Positions 44,891 through 56,555 of a stretch of DNA of 64,000 nucleotides are shown here, one piece after another. Below the pieces are notes generated by a model that did no database searches, was not told the origin of the DNA, and saw only the letters and a program-made list of their open reading frames with translations. Position numbers and translations under genes: made by a program. Each line of letters starts with the position of its first letter. Positions within the stretch are counted from its first letter, which is position 1. The DNA is from Microvelia longipes (lineage: Eukaryota > Arthropoda > Insecta > Hemiptera > Veliidae), in NCBI GenBank assembly GCA_018340805.1, contig JACMZG010001908.1, positions 33,680,080-33,744,079 of the forward strand. The letters are read 5' to 3'.

Positions 44891-45773
44891 TCTCTCTAAG
44901 ACGAAGTCATTGTTTTAGAAATCGTATACCTGAGAAAATTGTGTCGGCGATATAGGGAGTGAGATGTAAAAGCAGCTGCGCGAAAGCCGGCCAAAACCTT
45001 TGACCACCTGCCCCCTTTCTTCATCTTACACTTAGTAGAAAGATAATATCATCTCTTCAGGCATTGCACTAATGAGCCAATATTATCATCCGTCCAGTCG
45101 TCTTTCCTGCCAGCTGTACTCGGGGTACGGTCAACAGATGTAGGCAGTTAAGTCAAGTCATACAGGTATCGCAACCCTCAATATGAGTTCCGCTTCTTAC
45201 TTACTTGATAATCTCGTATACCTGAAGCCTGTTAAAGGGCTGTTAATGTTTCCCTTAACAACTACACTACTCTTAGTAACAACTTTTTCTATTAGAAAAT
45301 TAATCCTTTAAGACAAACCCGAATTTCCAACCTGAAAAGACACTAAGAAGCTATAAGAAAACTTTAGGGTCATACTACAAGAAATGTGCGGACCCTTCTT
45401 AATCTTAAGTAGCTTCTTTGACAACTTTTCTTGCTTCTCCCTTCTCCTAAGTTCCATTTATCTTTTGGCCCTTTTCCTTTACTTATTTCCTTACAAAGAA
45501 CCATTACCATAAACCATAAAGCAAGGGGAAGCCCTGTGAGTGACGGCTCGTCTTACTTCTGAGGTAGGATCCATTTTTTAACGCAATTTTTTCTCTTTGA
45601 CAAGTTTTTCTTTTTTCTTTCCTTTCACAATTTTTTTCACCATCCATCCCTTCTTATCAAAGAAAACTTTAATTTTAAAGTTTACAATTCGTGAATATTT
45701 AATAATATTTAAGTATGTATGAAATATTAATACAAGCAAGTCTATACATATATATATATATATATATTTATTA

Positions 45774-45811
<38 letters not shown>

Positions 45812-46117
45812 ATTATATATATATATATATTAAAGTATTGTTCGCCATACAATTTCATTCCGATATTTTATCATTATCATCCGTTTCAGGCTCCTTTATG
45901 ACGTTTAGAGTAGTTTTCACATTCTGTCTGAGTGTAGATGTATCATCACTTCTGCTAGAGCTTGATGATTATTTTTTTAGAAATACGACAAATCATCAGC
46001 ATAAAACATAAAGAACAAGCTATTGAGATTCGATATCTGTTCAACAATAATTTGTAAGGTATTGGCGAAAATATGCATATATTAGTGTGATACATTTAAA
46101 TAAAAATTGATTGATAC
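44891..46117. other. AT-rich DNA with a TA microsatellite
   Basis: No gene seen. TA tract at 45,746-45,832. The stretch near 45,010-45,160 is of more balanced composition but has no supported ORF. Confidence 0.55.
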
Positions 46118-46748
46118 CTTTTAGACCTTCCTCACCACATTGGATTAACTACGTTCATCCTCAGACAGTAAATACATTTATTTTATTCCCAGCGGTCACC
46201 CATCCAGGCACTGACCACGCTCGATTCTCCACAAACTCAATGATCCACATAATCCTGTAGGTGATCGACTTGCCGAAACTTATTTTTTTTTAAAATGGTC
46301 GATAAAAATTGAACTAATAATAAATGATAATGATCTAATAACTAAACTAACTAATAATGAAATTTGGCACATACGATGCTGTTATATATGAGTACATGCG
46401 ATCCAAATGTTTCCTCGTTTAATGAACTTAAGAAATGTTGCTGATTCATTATTGTGGGTTAAAAAATATTTTCCGGATATTTTAATTAAGCCTTAAGATT
46501 TATTTTTGTACCAAGTATCAACTCTCTAGCTGCTAGAGAGTTGATACTTGGTACAATAATGTAAAAATCCTTAGTTTCTTCCATATATACACTGGGAGAT
46601 ACGATAATAACAGACACACACACATAAAGACAGACAACTTTGTGAAAACCACTTAGGAAGTCTTAAAACATCTGAAACGAATAATTCAAGGGACATTTTT
46701 TTGTGAACACAATACTTTTCCTACGGTATAAATGAGGAAAAGTAAAAA
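46118..46748 (-). repeat. Family A repeat, reverse copy with well-kept box C
   Basis: On the minus strand the 5S-like segment (46,194-46,236) reads ATCGAGCGTGGTCAGTGCCT, GGATGGGTGACCGCTGGGAA. This is the closest to real 5S rRNA in the window. A short palindrome CTCTCTAGCTGCTAGAGAG with ACTTGGTAC arms lies at 46,505-46,555. It ends at ACGGTATAAATGAGGAAAAG. Confidence 0.85.
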
Positions 46749-47024
46749 TTGTTTTTATGGGTAAGAAGATCTTAGAAGGAAAAGGAATTTAAGTTTCTAA
46801 GAATAATTATTTTATTTCTTACCTCTGAAATTGAATTAAAGAACAAAAACAAAATAATTGATAATCATTATAAATCCGAATTACGTTGTTCCTCGTAAAA
46901 ATTAGTAAAGACGTTTCAAAACATATTACAATATTTTAGAAAAATAAGCAGATAATTCATGGTTTTCTTCTCTTCTTTAATTTTAGTAGCATAGAAATTG
47001 CTAATAATGTGACAGGAGGTTAAC

Positions 47025-47027
<3 letters not shown>

Positions 47028-47104
<77 letters not shown>
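47028..47104. repeat. (TA)n(TG)n compound microsatellite
   Basis: A TA tract passes into a TG tract at about 47,070, followed by GCGCGCTTGTGTG. Confidence 0.95.
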
Positions 47105-47106
<2 letters not shown>

Positions 47107-48189
47107 ATGACTGTGTTTGCGCGCGCTTGTGTGTTTCTTTATTTCTTTCACATTATAATAAAAACAACCTGTCTTTTCAATTTTTAAGGGCTTTGTTTTC
47201 CTTATAAAATAATTCTGGGGTTTTTATGGTAATTTATTTTTGTAAAATAAGACACATGATGTTCTAAGTAGTTGATGATATGTGTAGATATTTGTGTAGC
47301 AACACGTCATGTGTACATAATAGTTTTTCACGTCATAATATGAATTACTTTGAATATTTTAATCCTGTGAGTACAATTTAAGAAAGTTTTTGCGTACGCT
47401 CGCTTACTTGTATGTTAAACAAATATAAAATATTTTCTTTAAGTCTGTTACAACTAATCTGTTGTTAAAACTGTTTGATTAACAACCAGATTTTAAATAT
47501 TAATTTAAAAAACAATGCATTTAAACTATTGTTTAAAAACAGAACCTAAAGTGATATATTATATATTAATAAATAATATTAATATTAAAAAAAATCATGA
47601 TTTTCTCACATAACACCTGGATTAGATAAGAAAATGAAGTATCAGGAATTATACTTTAAACTTTTTTTATACAAAGTTGTTACAATTGAGCAGATGATGC
47701 TGTAGAGCGATGCGGGCTTAAAACCTAACGGGCAGGCCTCATGCTAAGATAAGTATAGGGTTTTCTTCTCGATACATCTGTTGTTCTTCTTAAGACGCAT
47801 TAAACCATATTGCCTTCCTTTAACACTAATTATTAATTCAATTAATCACTTCCATAGAAATATATTACTAGAGAGGAATTGGTTAAATTTCGAAATATCA
47901 AGAAAGTAAACTAAACATCTTTAATAATTAATATAACCAAATAAATATTAAAAATATCTGTAACTTAAATAACAGTACGTTTACAATACCAAACAAAAAA
48001 CAAAATGAAAGATGCATCTATACAAACAGACTCTCATTAATTTATTATTACCTGAACTCACACTTAGAGGAGGTTTATATGAGGTTACACAGAGCTTCTG
48101 AGAACTTTAAAATGAACTCTGATACCAATAGGAGACTTGTCAGTATAAAATACTTACCATAAATAATAAATAATCACAATATATTCCAG
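47105..48189. other. AT-rich DNA with a possible PLE motif relic
   Basis: At 47,715-47,755 GCGGGCTTAAAACCTAACGG and GGCAGGCCTCATG faintly resemble the inverse hammerhead-like motif. No gene supported. Confidence 0.45.
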
Positions 48190-48416
48190 AGACTAATGGT
48201 ACTGTAAAAGATATAAAACAAATAAGATTCTCTATAGTTACTATAGAATACTTATGTAACTGTAAACGACTTACCATAAAATAAGTTCTTTATAGTTACT
48301 ATAGAATGCTTATGTTACTGTAAAAAACTTACCATAAAATAAGTTCTTTATAGTTACTATAGAATGCTTATGTTACTGTAAAAAACTTACCATAAAATAA
48401 GTTCTTTATATGTTTT
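48190..48416. repeat. 57-bp minisatellite
   Basis: About four units of AAGTTCTTTATAGTTACTAT, AGAATGCTTATGTTACTGTA, AAAAACTTACCATAAAAT. The same unit recurs next to the PLE 3' ends at 52,770, 54,650 and 57,565. Confidence 0.9.
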
Positions 48417-48463
48417 AAAATGAGCATAAATGGAGTCCATCGTAATAGAACGAAAGAATAAAT

Positions 48464-49166
48464 AATTCTGGCGCGGTGGTCCGCATGTCGGGCGAATTTC
48501 CTTTGATGCGTGTTTTCGTTGCTTTTTATATAAGTTTACAACTACTAAATAAATAATTCCGGCGCGGTGGTCCGCTGTCGGGCGAATTTCATTTAAAATA
48601 CGTGTTTCCGTGCTAAACAACCATTTTCTTGCTTATGCAAGAACCATGCCCATTGCGTGGTTCCGGTTCATGCTTTAGAACCTAAGCAGTTACTCAATTG
48701 TCAAGCACTGCTCGTAACTCATTTTGTCTGTATTTTCCAAAGGAAATGCGCATAACTATCCAGTTGGTTGTACAAAACTATGCCTCTAAAATTAGAAGTA
48801 CGCTCTATTATTTGCACTAGTTTAAAGCTTAGTTACTTATCTTTAAGCTTAGTCAGTTATCTTTAAAGGTTTAGCGCATTTCCTTTGGAAAATACAGACA
48901 AAATGAGTTACGAGCAGTGCTTGACAATTGAGTAACTGCTTAGGTTCTAAAGCATGAACCGGAACCACGCAATGGGCATGGTTCTTGCATAAGCAAGAAA
49001 ATGGTTGTTTAGCACGGAAACACGTATTTTAAATGAAATTCGCCCGACAGCGGACCACCGCGCCGGAATTATTTATTTAGTAGTTGTAAACTTATATAAA
49101 AAGCACGGAAACACGCATCAAAGGAAATTCGCCCGACATGTGGACCACCGCGCCAGAATTATTTCC
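48464..49166. mobile_element. Foldback element with near-perfect arms of about 290 bp
   Basis: The left arm (48,464-48,760) starts AATTCTGGCGCGGTGGTCCG, repeats this head at 48,545, then reads GTGTTTCCGTGCTAAACAAC, TGGTTCCGGTTCATGCTTTA and GCACTGCTCGTAACTCATTT. The right arm (about 48,865-49,166) is its inverse, including the duplicated head. The spacer is about 100 bp. The head GCGCGGTGGTCCGCATGTCG is vaguely like a tRNA A-box region. No ORF. Diverged relatives are at 12,178, 22,895 and 26,850. Confidence 0.9.
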
Positions 49167-49196
49167 TAGTTGTAAACTTATATTAGGTAAAAAAAC

Positions 49197-49813
49197 CATA
49201 AAAAATGATCGACCCTTCCAGGATGTGAACCCAGGTACCCTGAGTTTGAGTGGTTGTATTGACTCCGGACCACTGGCATTCATCTCAGAGGCCCAAAAAA
49301 CATTGAAAACGACACCCTACTCGAAATTTAATTTTCAACGACCGTAATTTTGGTTTTCTATATTTTTGTGGCTTTTTCGACTTTTTAGTAACTTAAAGTG
49401 GTCGTATCGACTTCGGACTGGTTTCATTCGATTCCGCGCCCAAAATTACATTGAAAACGACACCCTACTCGAAATTTATTTTTTATCGACCAAAATTTTG
49501 GTTTTTGGTAATTTACAATGGTTTTTTCGATTTTTAGGTCACTTATAGTGGTCGTATCGACTTCGGACCGGTTTCATTCAATTCAGCGTCTCAAAAAACA
49601 TAAATATTGACCTTTTTTGCGGCAAAAAATATTAACCCTGAATTTTGCCGATTTTTGAAAATTTCGCTGACTCAGCAAACCGGGTTAATGACGTCACAAA
49701 AACCTGGTTTTCAATAGGGTTCGTGTCCTCCAAGGTTGATTTTTGTACCAAGTTTGGTTAAAAATATTATCCGTTCGAAAGATAGAGTGTTTACAAGAAA
49801 GTGTCTAGAAATA

Positions 49814-49904
<91 letters not shown>

Positions 49905-49996
49905 TTCAAAAAAGTATTTTTTCGTCATAAGGGACCTCTGAAACGGATTTGTGTCGTGGGTCCGAGGTTCGAATTCCGCCATGACGCCTATCCCAT
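49197..49996. repeat. Family C repeat, copy 2, with expanded TA tract
   Basis: Inverse copy of 22,199-22,858. It contains ACGACACCCTACTCGAAATT twice, the CTTCGGACCGGTTTCATTC blocks, GGGTTAATGACGTCACAAAA and, at the right end, box B-like GAGGTTCGAATTCCGCC (49,964-49,980). A TA tract of roughly 85 bp (49,817-49,900) sits where copy 1 has only a short TA run. As in copy 1, a foldback element adjoins, so the two form a shared composite. Confidence 0.85.
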
Positions 49997-50282
49997 TAGG
50001 CGAATTTTCAAAGGAAATTCGCTAAAAGTCTCTCCAAGTTTTATATTTATTTACAATAAAAGCAGAGCGCTTTCGACCTAACAAGAGGTCATCTTCAGTG
50101 CCTATTAAACAAATAGACAAAAATAAATTTAAAAACCTTACTTAGAAAGAAAAATAAATAAATAAAAATACAAAGTATACAAATAAGAACAGAAATGAAG
50201 TTAACATAATAAATAAAATCAATTTACCGTTGGCAGAGAATAAGAGATAAATATAAATTATTAAGATAATATTAATTAAAAA

Positions 50283-51040
50283 TTAAGATAAAGGTTTGAG
50301 CAGGCTTGTAACAAGACACATACTGGTTGGTTTAGGGTGCGGCGCTCGCAGTAACGCATTGATAAGCGGCGTCCTCTCCCCTCTCTCGTTTAAGTTTAAA
50401 TCGCCAACAGTGTCTTGACTTCTGAATATCTCTAAGTTTTCTAAAAAGTTTAACTTACGACCTTTATCTCCGTAATGCAATATGCAAGTTTTATGCGGAG
50501 CATTCACGTGGTTGTCAGTGATGAGGTGTAAGTAGAACTTGCTGGAAGCACGTTTAAGATGTTCAGAAAGTCTGGTGCTTAGTTTCCTACCAGTCTGGCC
50601 TAAGTACTCAGCTGGCACTCCCATATTGGACTTTATACACCCCACTACGCGATTCCAAAGGGATTGGGTCCTTCACATTACTAAGGTAGGTTTTTTAAAG
50701 TCTTGCGATTGCTGAAGCTTACATTTAAGTTGCTACTCTTCAACACACTACCTAAACGCTGCGATAAATTCCAACATAAGGGATTGAGCACCATTGCTTA
50801 ATATTTTCCGGCTCTGAAGTGTCCTGGTCATGATGACTATTCATGGCTCTAAGCACAAGCCTGGCCTCTTTCTTTCTTATTATTTTATCAACTATTTCCA
50901 CCCTATATCCGTTCGCCCGGGTTATATCGCAAATTATATTGTATTCTTTGAGATATGCTTCTTGATCCAGGGGGAGGGTTAGTAGACGATGAATAAATGA
51001 GTTGAAGGCCGCCATTTTGTGGCACCACGGGTGATGAGAA
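50283..51040 (-). pseudogene. PLE 3' fragment: linker and GIY-YIG endonuclease, frame-shifted
   Basis: On the minus strand it starts inside the linker (SHHPWCHKMAAFNSF) and runs through the GIY-YIG domain to KPTSMCLVTSLLKPLS. The reading frame is broken near 50,615-50,690, where short insertions and deletions occur compared with the copies at 52.1 and 55.4 kb. It joins head-on to the plus-strand PLE at 51,040. 5'-truncated, no reverse transcriptase. Confidence 0.85.
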
Positions 51041-52503
51041 TCGGCTCCGAAAAGTATGGGTATAAATGTATGCAAGTATCCGAAAAGCTTGGTAAATGGG
51101 CTAATAAGATGTTTTACAAAACAACAAACTTTCAGCCATTGACGCTGTGAAAAACACGTGCGAGTTTGTTGAAACTTTGAAGTCAGTCCACTTACCAAAT
51201 AAGTTTATTCTAGTATCGTTTGACGTCGTCAATTTGTTTACATGCATACCATCGGATACTTGCCTACGTTTATTCTGTGCATTACTAGGTAAACATTCTA
51301 CTGATAAAATTTTTAATGCCGAGCTTTTAGAAATAATGGAGCTGTGTCTGAGTCAAAATTATTTCTGTTTCAATGAAGCTTTTTACAGTGGTAAAGGAGG
51401 CTTGGCTATGGGAGCACCTTTATCTCCCCCTAGGTGCGAATGTTTTCATGCACTTCTTTTACAAAGAGTTCATAGATGACATCAATAACCCGTTCAGAAA
51501 ATATATCAAGTTCTGGAAGCGGTATGTAGACGATATTTTTGTGGTATGGGTTGGTTCGATTAATAAACTTGACGCTTTTCTTGAATATTTAAATAATTGT
51601 AAACATTACCTTAAATTTACACTTGAGGTAGAAGAAGGAGGCAAACTCAACTACCTAGATGTCTCAATATTCAGGAAAGAAAGTCAACTAAGCTTTGAAG
51701 TATATAGAAAGCCAACATCCACAGACAACGTGATTCCGGCCGATTCTCATCACCCGTGGTGCCACAAAATGGCGGCCTTCAACTCATTTATTCATCGTCT
51801 ACTAACCCTCCCCCTGGATCAAGAAGCATATCTCAAAGAATACAATATAATTTGCGATATAACCCGGGCGAACGGATATAGGGTGGAAATAGTTGATAAA
51901 ATAATAAGAAAGAAAGAGGCCAGGCTTGTGCTTAGAGCCATGAATAGTCATCATGACCAGGACACTTCAGAGCCGGAAAATATTAAGCAATGGTGCTCAA
52001 TCCCTTATGTTGGAATTTTATCGCAGCGTTTAGGTAGTGTGTTGAAGAGTAGCAACTTAAATGTAAGCTTCAGCAATCGCAAGACTTTAAAAACCTACCT
52101 TAGTAATGTGAAGGACCCAATCCCTTTGGAATCGCGTAGTGGGGTGTATAAAGTCCAATGTGGGGAGTGCCAAGCTGAGTACTTAGGCCAGACTGGTAGG
52201 AAACTAAGCACCAGACTTTCTGAACATCTTAAACGTACTTCCAGCAAGTTCTACTTACACCTCATCACTGACAACCACGTGAATGCTCCGCATAAAACTT
52301 GCATATTGCATTACGGAGATAAAGGTCGTAAGTTAAACTTTTTAGAAAACTTAGAGATATTCAGAAGTCAAGACACTGTTGGCGATTTAAACTTAAACGA
52401 GAGAGGGGAGAGGACGCCGCTTATCAATGCGTTACTGCGAGCGCCGCACCCTAAACCAACCAGTATGTGTCTTGTTACAAGCCTGCTCAAACCTTTATCT
52501 TAA
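51041..52503 (+). pseudogene. PLE reverse transcriptase/GIY-YIG gene, frame-shifted copy
   Basis: Same protein as the open copy at 55,071-56,555, but with two one-base differences in homopolymers: a missing A near 51,134 and an extra C near 51,415 (five C's versus four). The frame therefore splits into 51,147-51,479 and 51,373-52,503. All RT motifs and the endonuclease are otherwise kept, including RYVDDIFVVW and GVYKVQC..EYLGQTGR. It may be intact in reality if these are sequencing indels. Confidence 0.85.
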
Positions 52504-52760
52504 TTTTGTTTAATTAATAATTCATTCTATCTTTTATTCTCTGCTCAACGGTAAATTGATTTTATTTATTATGTTTAACTTCATTTCTGTTCTTATTTGT
52601 ATACTTTGTATTTTTATTTATTTATTTTTTCTTTCTAAGTAAGGTTTTTAAATTTATTTTTGTCTTATTTGTTTAATAGGCACTGAAGATGACCTCTTGT
52701 TAGGTCGAAAGCGCTCTGCTTTATTGTAAATAAATATCATAAACTGTGGAGAGACTTTTT
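52504..52760 (+). other. PLE 3' region with hammerhead-like motif
   Basis: Between the stop codon and the end TGTGGAGAGACTTTTT lies, at 52,681-52,725, CACTGAAGATGACCTCTTGT then TAGGTCGAAAGCGCT. CTGAAGA and GAAA flank a perfect 5-bp stem GACCT/AGGTC. PLEs are known to carry hammerhead ribozyme motifs in their terminal repeats. Here one extra U follows CTGAAGA, and stems I and III are weak, so self-cleavage is unproven. Confidence 0.65.
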
Positions 52761-52767
52761 ATTCTTT

Positions 52768-52925
52768 CGTTCTAAGTTCTTTATAGTTACTATAGAATGC
52801 TTATATTACTGCAAAAGACTTACCATAAAATAAGTTTTTATAGTTACTATAGAATGCTTATGTTACTGTAAAAGACATACCATAAAATAAGTTCTTTATA
52901 GTTACTATAGAATATTTATATTTTT
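52768..52925. repeat. 57-bp minisatellite, PLE-linked units
   Basis: About three units of the repeat described at 48,190-48,416. Equivalent blocks lie at 54,650-54,800 (inverse) and 57,565-57,720. Confidence 0.9.
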
Positions 52926-53787
52926 CTATATGATATGTAATGAATTTTTACAGATGACAATTGTATTGTTTTATTGCGTAGTTTTAAAATTGATAAATTA
53001 ATTTATGTCCACAAAATGTTTTAAAATCTGTCATACATTATGGTTAATATTCCGATTGTTAATTTTTCTTAAAAATATGAATAAACGACCGAAGGTGTAC
53101 ACAAATGGATTCCATCATAAAGAAACAATGCAATTTTTCTACAATTAACTTAGCTTACAAACAATATACGTTTAGCTCTTTCGACCTAACAAGAGGCCAC
53201 ATCATTAGTGTTTGACAAACAAATAAGAATAATAAAATATAAAAATATGTTTGAGGCATCTGATCTAACGAGAGCCACTGTCCTGTTGTTAGGTCAAAAG
53301 CACTTTGCGACTTTTATAAGAAACAAAGTTAATGGAGCTGTATTTTTAATATTCGGTTTCTTTAATGAATAAACATTATTTTTCAGGTATATTTGGCTTA
53401 AATTAATATCTTAGGGATTTTGATACAAAATATGAAGAAAATGTATTTTAAATAACATCGATTTCCTGGTTCTTTATGTCTAACCTTTGTTTTACGTATA
53501 AATAACAAACAAATAATAAAACAAATCTAGTATATGTCTGCTCTAGGTCGAATTCTTTCATTTTCTAAAAGGTTCATTTAAATTCTCTTTTTACCCAGGT
53601 TGAAATTAACCATTTTTTTCAAATAAATTGCATTGAAAGGTAAAATTTCGTCTATTAAATTAAACCAAAAAACTTTTAAATAAAATAAAAGCAACAAAAT
53701 TTTATAACCAAAATCATATTTCCAATAATAGCTTAAATGATATATAGAGACTGAACTAGCTTTAGTTCTACAACAATTTTTTTTTGT
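52926..53787. repeat. PLE-linked tail with inverted hammerhead-motif pair
   Basis: A unique AT-rich segment includes an inverted pair of PLE motifs. CTCTTTCGACCTAACAAGAG lies at about 53,167-53,187, and TGTTGTTAGGTCAAAAGCAC at about 53,282-53,301. The end GAACTAAAGCTAGTTCAG is palindromic and marks both centres at 53,787 and 58,577. A 70-codon ORF starting at the centre (53,784-53,996) occurs in inverse copies too, but I see no protein motif. Confidence 0.6.
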
Positions 53788-55070
53788 ACAACAAAAATTG
53801 TTGTAGAACTAAAGCTAGTTCAGTCTCTATATATCATTTAAGCTATTATTGGAAATATGATTTTGGTTATAAAATTTTGTTGCTTTTATTTTATTTAAAA
53901 GTTTTTTGGTTTAATTTAATAGACGAAATTTTACCTTTCAATGCAATTTATTTGAAAAAAATGGTTAATTTCAACCTGGGTAAAAAGAGAATTTAAATGA
54001 ACCTTTTAGAAAATGAAAGAATTCGACCTAGAGCAGACATATACTAGATTTGTTTTATTATTTGTTTGTTATTTATACGTAAAACAAAGGTTAGACATAA
54101 AGAACCAGGAAATCGATGTTATTTAAAATACATTTTCTTCATATTTTGTATCAAAATCCCTAAGATATTAATTTAAGCCAAATATACCTGAAAAATAATG
54201 TTTATTCATTAAAGAAACCGAATATTAAAAATACAGCTCCATTAACTTTGTTTCTTATAAAAGTCGCAAAGTGCTTTTGACCTAACAACAGGACAGTGGC
54301 TCTCGTTAGATCAGATGCCTCAAACATATTTTTATATTTTATTATTCTTATTTGTTTGTCAAACACTAATGATGTGGCCTCTTGTTAGGTCGAAAGAGCT
54401 AAACGTATATTGTTTGTAAGCTAAGTTAATTGTAGAAAAATTGCATTGTTTCTTTATGATGGAATCCATTTGTGTACACCTTCGGTCGTTTATTCATATT
54501 TTTAAGAAAAATTAACAATCGGAATATTAACCATAATGTATGACAGATTTTAAAACATTTTGTGGACATAAATTAATTTATCAATTTTAAAACTACGCAA
54601 TAAAACAATACAATTGTCATCTGTAAAAATTCATTACATATCATATAGAAAAATATAAATATTCTATAGTAACTATAAAGAACTTATTTTATGGTATGTC
54701 TTTTACAGTAACATAAGCATTCTATAGTAACTATAAAAACTTATTTTATGGTAAGTCTTTTGCAGTAATATAAGCATTCTATAGTAACTATAAAGAACTT
54801 AGAACGAAAGAATAAAAAGTCTCTCCACAGTTTATGATATTTATTTACAATAAAGCAGAGCGCTTTCGACCTAACAAGAGGTCATCTTCAGTGCCTATTA
54901 AACAAATAAGACAAAAATAAATTTAAAAACCTTACTTAGAAAGAAAAAATAAATAAATAAAAATACAAAGTATACAAATAAGAACAGAAATGAAGTTAAA
55001 CATAATAAATAAAATCAATTTACCGTTGAGCAGAGAATAAAAGATAGAATGAATTATTAATTAAACAAAA
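53788..55070. repeat. Inverse copy of the PLE tail and 3' region
   Basis: Mirrors 52,504-53,787: tail, hammerhead-motif pair near 54,270-54,400, minisatellite (54,650-54,800) and hammerhead-like motif at 54,851-54,892 on the minus strand. Confidence 0.85.
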
Positions 55071-56555
55071 TTAAGATAAAGGTTTGAGCAGGCTTGTAAC
55101 AAGACACATACTGGTTGGTTTAGGGTGCGGCGCTCGCAGTAACGCATTGATAAGCGGCGTCCTCTCCCCTCTCTCGTTTAAGTTTAAATCGCCAACAGTG
55201 TCTTGACTTCTGAATATCTCTAAGTTTTCTAAAAAGTTTAACTTACGACCTTTATCTCCGTAATGCAATATGCAAGTTTTATGCGGAGCATTCACGTGGT
55301 TGTCAGTGATGAGGTGTAAGTAGAACTTGCTGGAAGTACGTTTAAGATGTTCAGAAAGTCTGGTGCTTAGTTTCCTACCAGTCTGGCCTAAGTACTCAGC
55401 TTGGCACTCCCCACATTGGACTTTATACACCCCACTACGCGATTCCAAAGGGATTGGGTCCTTCACATTACTAAGGTAGGTTTTTAAAGTCTTGCGATTG
55501 CTGAAGCTTACATTTAAGTTGCTACTCTTCAACACACTACCTAAACGCTGCGATAAAATTCCAACATAAGGGATTGAGCACCATTGCTTAATATTTTCCG
55601 GCTCTGAAGTGTCCTGGTCATGATGACTATTCATGGCTCTAAGCACAAGCCTGGCCTCTTTCTTTCTTATTATTTTATCAACTATTTCCACCCTATATCC
55701 GTTCGCCCGGGCTATATCGCAAATTATATTGTATTCTTTGAGATATGCTTCTTGATCCAGGGGGAGGGTTAGTAGACGATGAATAAATGAGTTGAAGGCC
55801 GCCATTTTGTGGCACCACGGGTGATGAGAATCGGCCGGAATCACGTTGTCTGTGGATGTTGGCTTTCTATATACTTCAAAGCTTAGTTGACTTTCTTTCC
55901 TGAATATTGAGACATCTAGGTAGTTGAGTTTGCCTCCTTCTTCTACCTCAAGTGTAAATTTAAGGTAATGTTTACAATTATTTAAATATTCAAGAAAAGC
56001 GTCAAGTTTATTAATCGAACCAACCCATACCACAAAAATATCGTCTACATACCGCTTCCAGAACTTGATATATTTTCTGAACGGGTTATTGATGTCATCT
56101 ATGAACTCTTTGTAAAAGAAGTGCATGAAAACATTCGCACCTAGGGGAGATAAAGGTGCTCCCATAGCCAAGCCTCCTTTACCACTGTAAAAAGCTTCAT
56201 TGAAACAGAAATAATTTTGACTCAGACACAGCTCCATTATTTCTAAAAGCTCGGCATTAAAAATTTTATCAGTAGAATGTTTACCTAGTAATGCACTGAA
56301 TAAACGTAGGCAAGTATCCGATGGTATGCATGTAAACAAATTGACGACGTCAAACGATACTAGAATAAACTTATTTGGTAAGTGGACTGACTTCAAAGTT
56401 TCAACAAACTCGCACGTGTTTTTCACAGCGTCAATGGCTTGAAAGTTTGTTGTTTTGTAAAACATCTTATTAGCCCATTTACCAAGCTTTTCGGATACTT
56501 GCATACATTTATACCCATACTTTTCGGAGCCGATTCTCATCACCCGTGGTGCCAC
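55071..56555 (-). CDS. Penelope-like reverse transcriptase with GIY-YIG endonuclease, 5'-truncated
   Basis: An open frame of 494 codons. RT motifs: SFDVVNLFT (67-75, motif A), GGLAMGAPLSP (127-137, motif B), YVDD (169-172, catalytic motif C) and LDVSIFR plus VYRKPTSTD (213-236). A linker (240-370) leads to the GIY-YIG endonuclease: GVYKVQC (375-381), CxxC (381 and 384), YLGQTGR (388-394), R399 and E402. This RT plus GIY-YIG order defines endonuclease-bearing PLEs. The N-terminal RT fingers are missing. Residues 1-9 come from antisense linker sequence across the inversion junction at about 56,530, so the apparent start codon is not original. The copy is therefore probably inactive, though unbroken. 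Confidence 0.92.
   Translation of the reverse strand: MAPRVMRIGSEKYGYKCMQVSEKLGKWANKMFYKTTNFQAIDAVKNTCEFVETLKSVHLPNKFILVSFDVVNLFTCIPSDTCLRLFSALLGKHSTDKIFNAELLEIMELCLSQNYFCFNEAFYSGKGGLAMGAPLSPLGANVFMHFFYKEFIDDINNPFRKYIKFWKRYVDDIFVVWVGSINKLDAFLEYLNNCKHYLKFTLEVEEGGKLNYLDVSIFRKESQLSFEVYRKPTSTDNVIPADSHHPWCHKMAAFNSFIHRLLTLPLDQEAYLKEYNIICDIARANGYRVEIVDKIIRKKEARLVLRAMNSHHDQDTSEPENIKQWCSIPYVGILSQRLGSVLKSSNLNVSFSNRKTLKTYLSNVKDPIPLESRSGVYKVQCGECQAEYLGQTGRKLSTRLSEHLKRTSSKFYLHLITDNHVNAPHKTCILHYGDKGRKLNFLENLEIFRSQDTVGDLNLNERGERTPLINALLRAPHPKPTSMCLVTSLLKPLS

Noticed and set aside
46194..46236. Genuine 5S rRNA gene
   Set aside because: Only the internal half matches and it is embedded in a dispersed repeat; the 5' and 3' parts of 5S rRNA are missing.
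48190..48416. CRISPR-like array of 57-bp units
   Set aside because: Units are contiguous with no spacers; it is a minisatellite.
53784..53996. 70-codon ORF repeated in inverse at 58,369-58,581
   Set aside because: Its conservation follows from the palindrome duplication; composition is AT-driven and no motif is seen.
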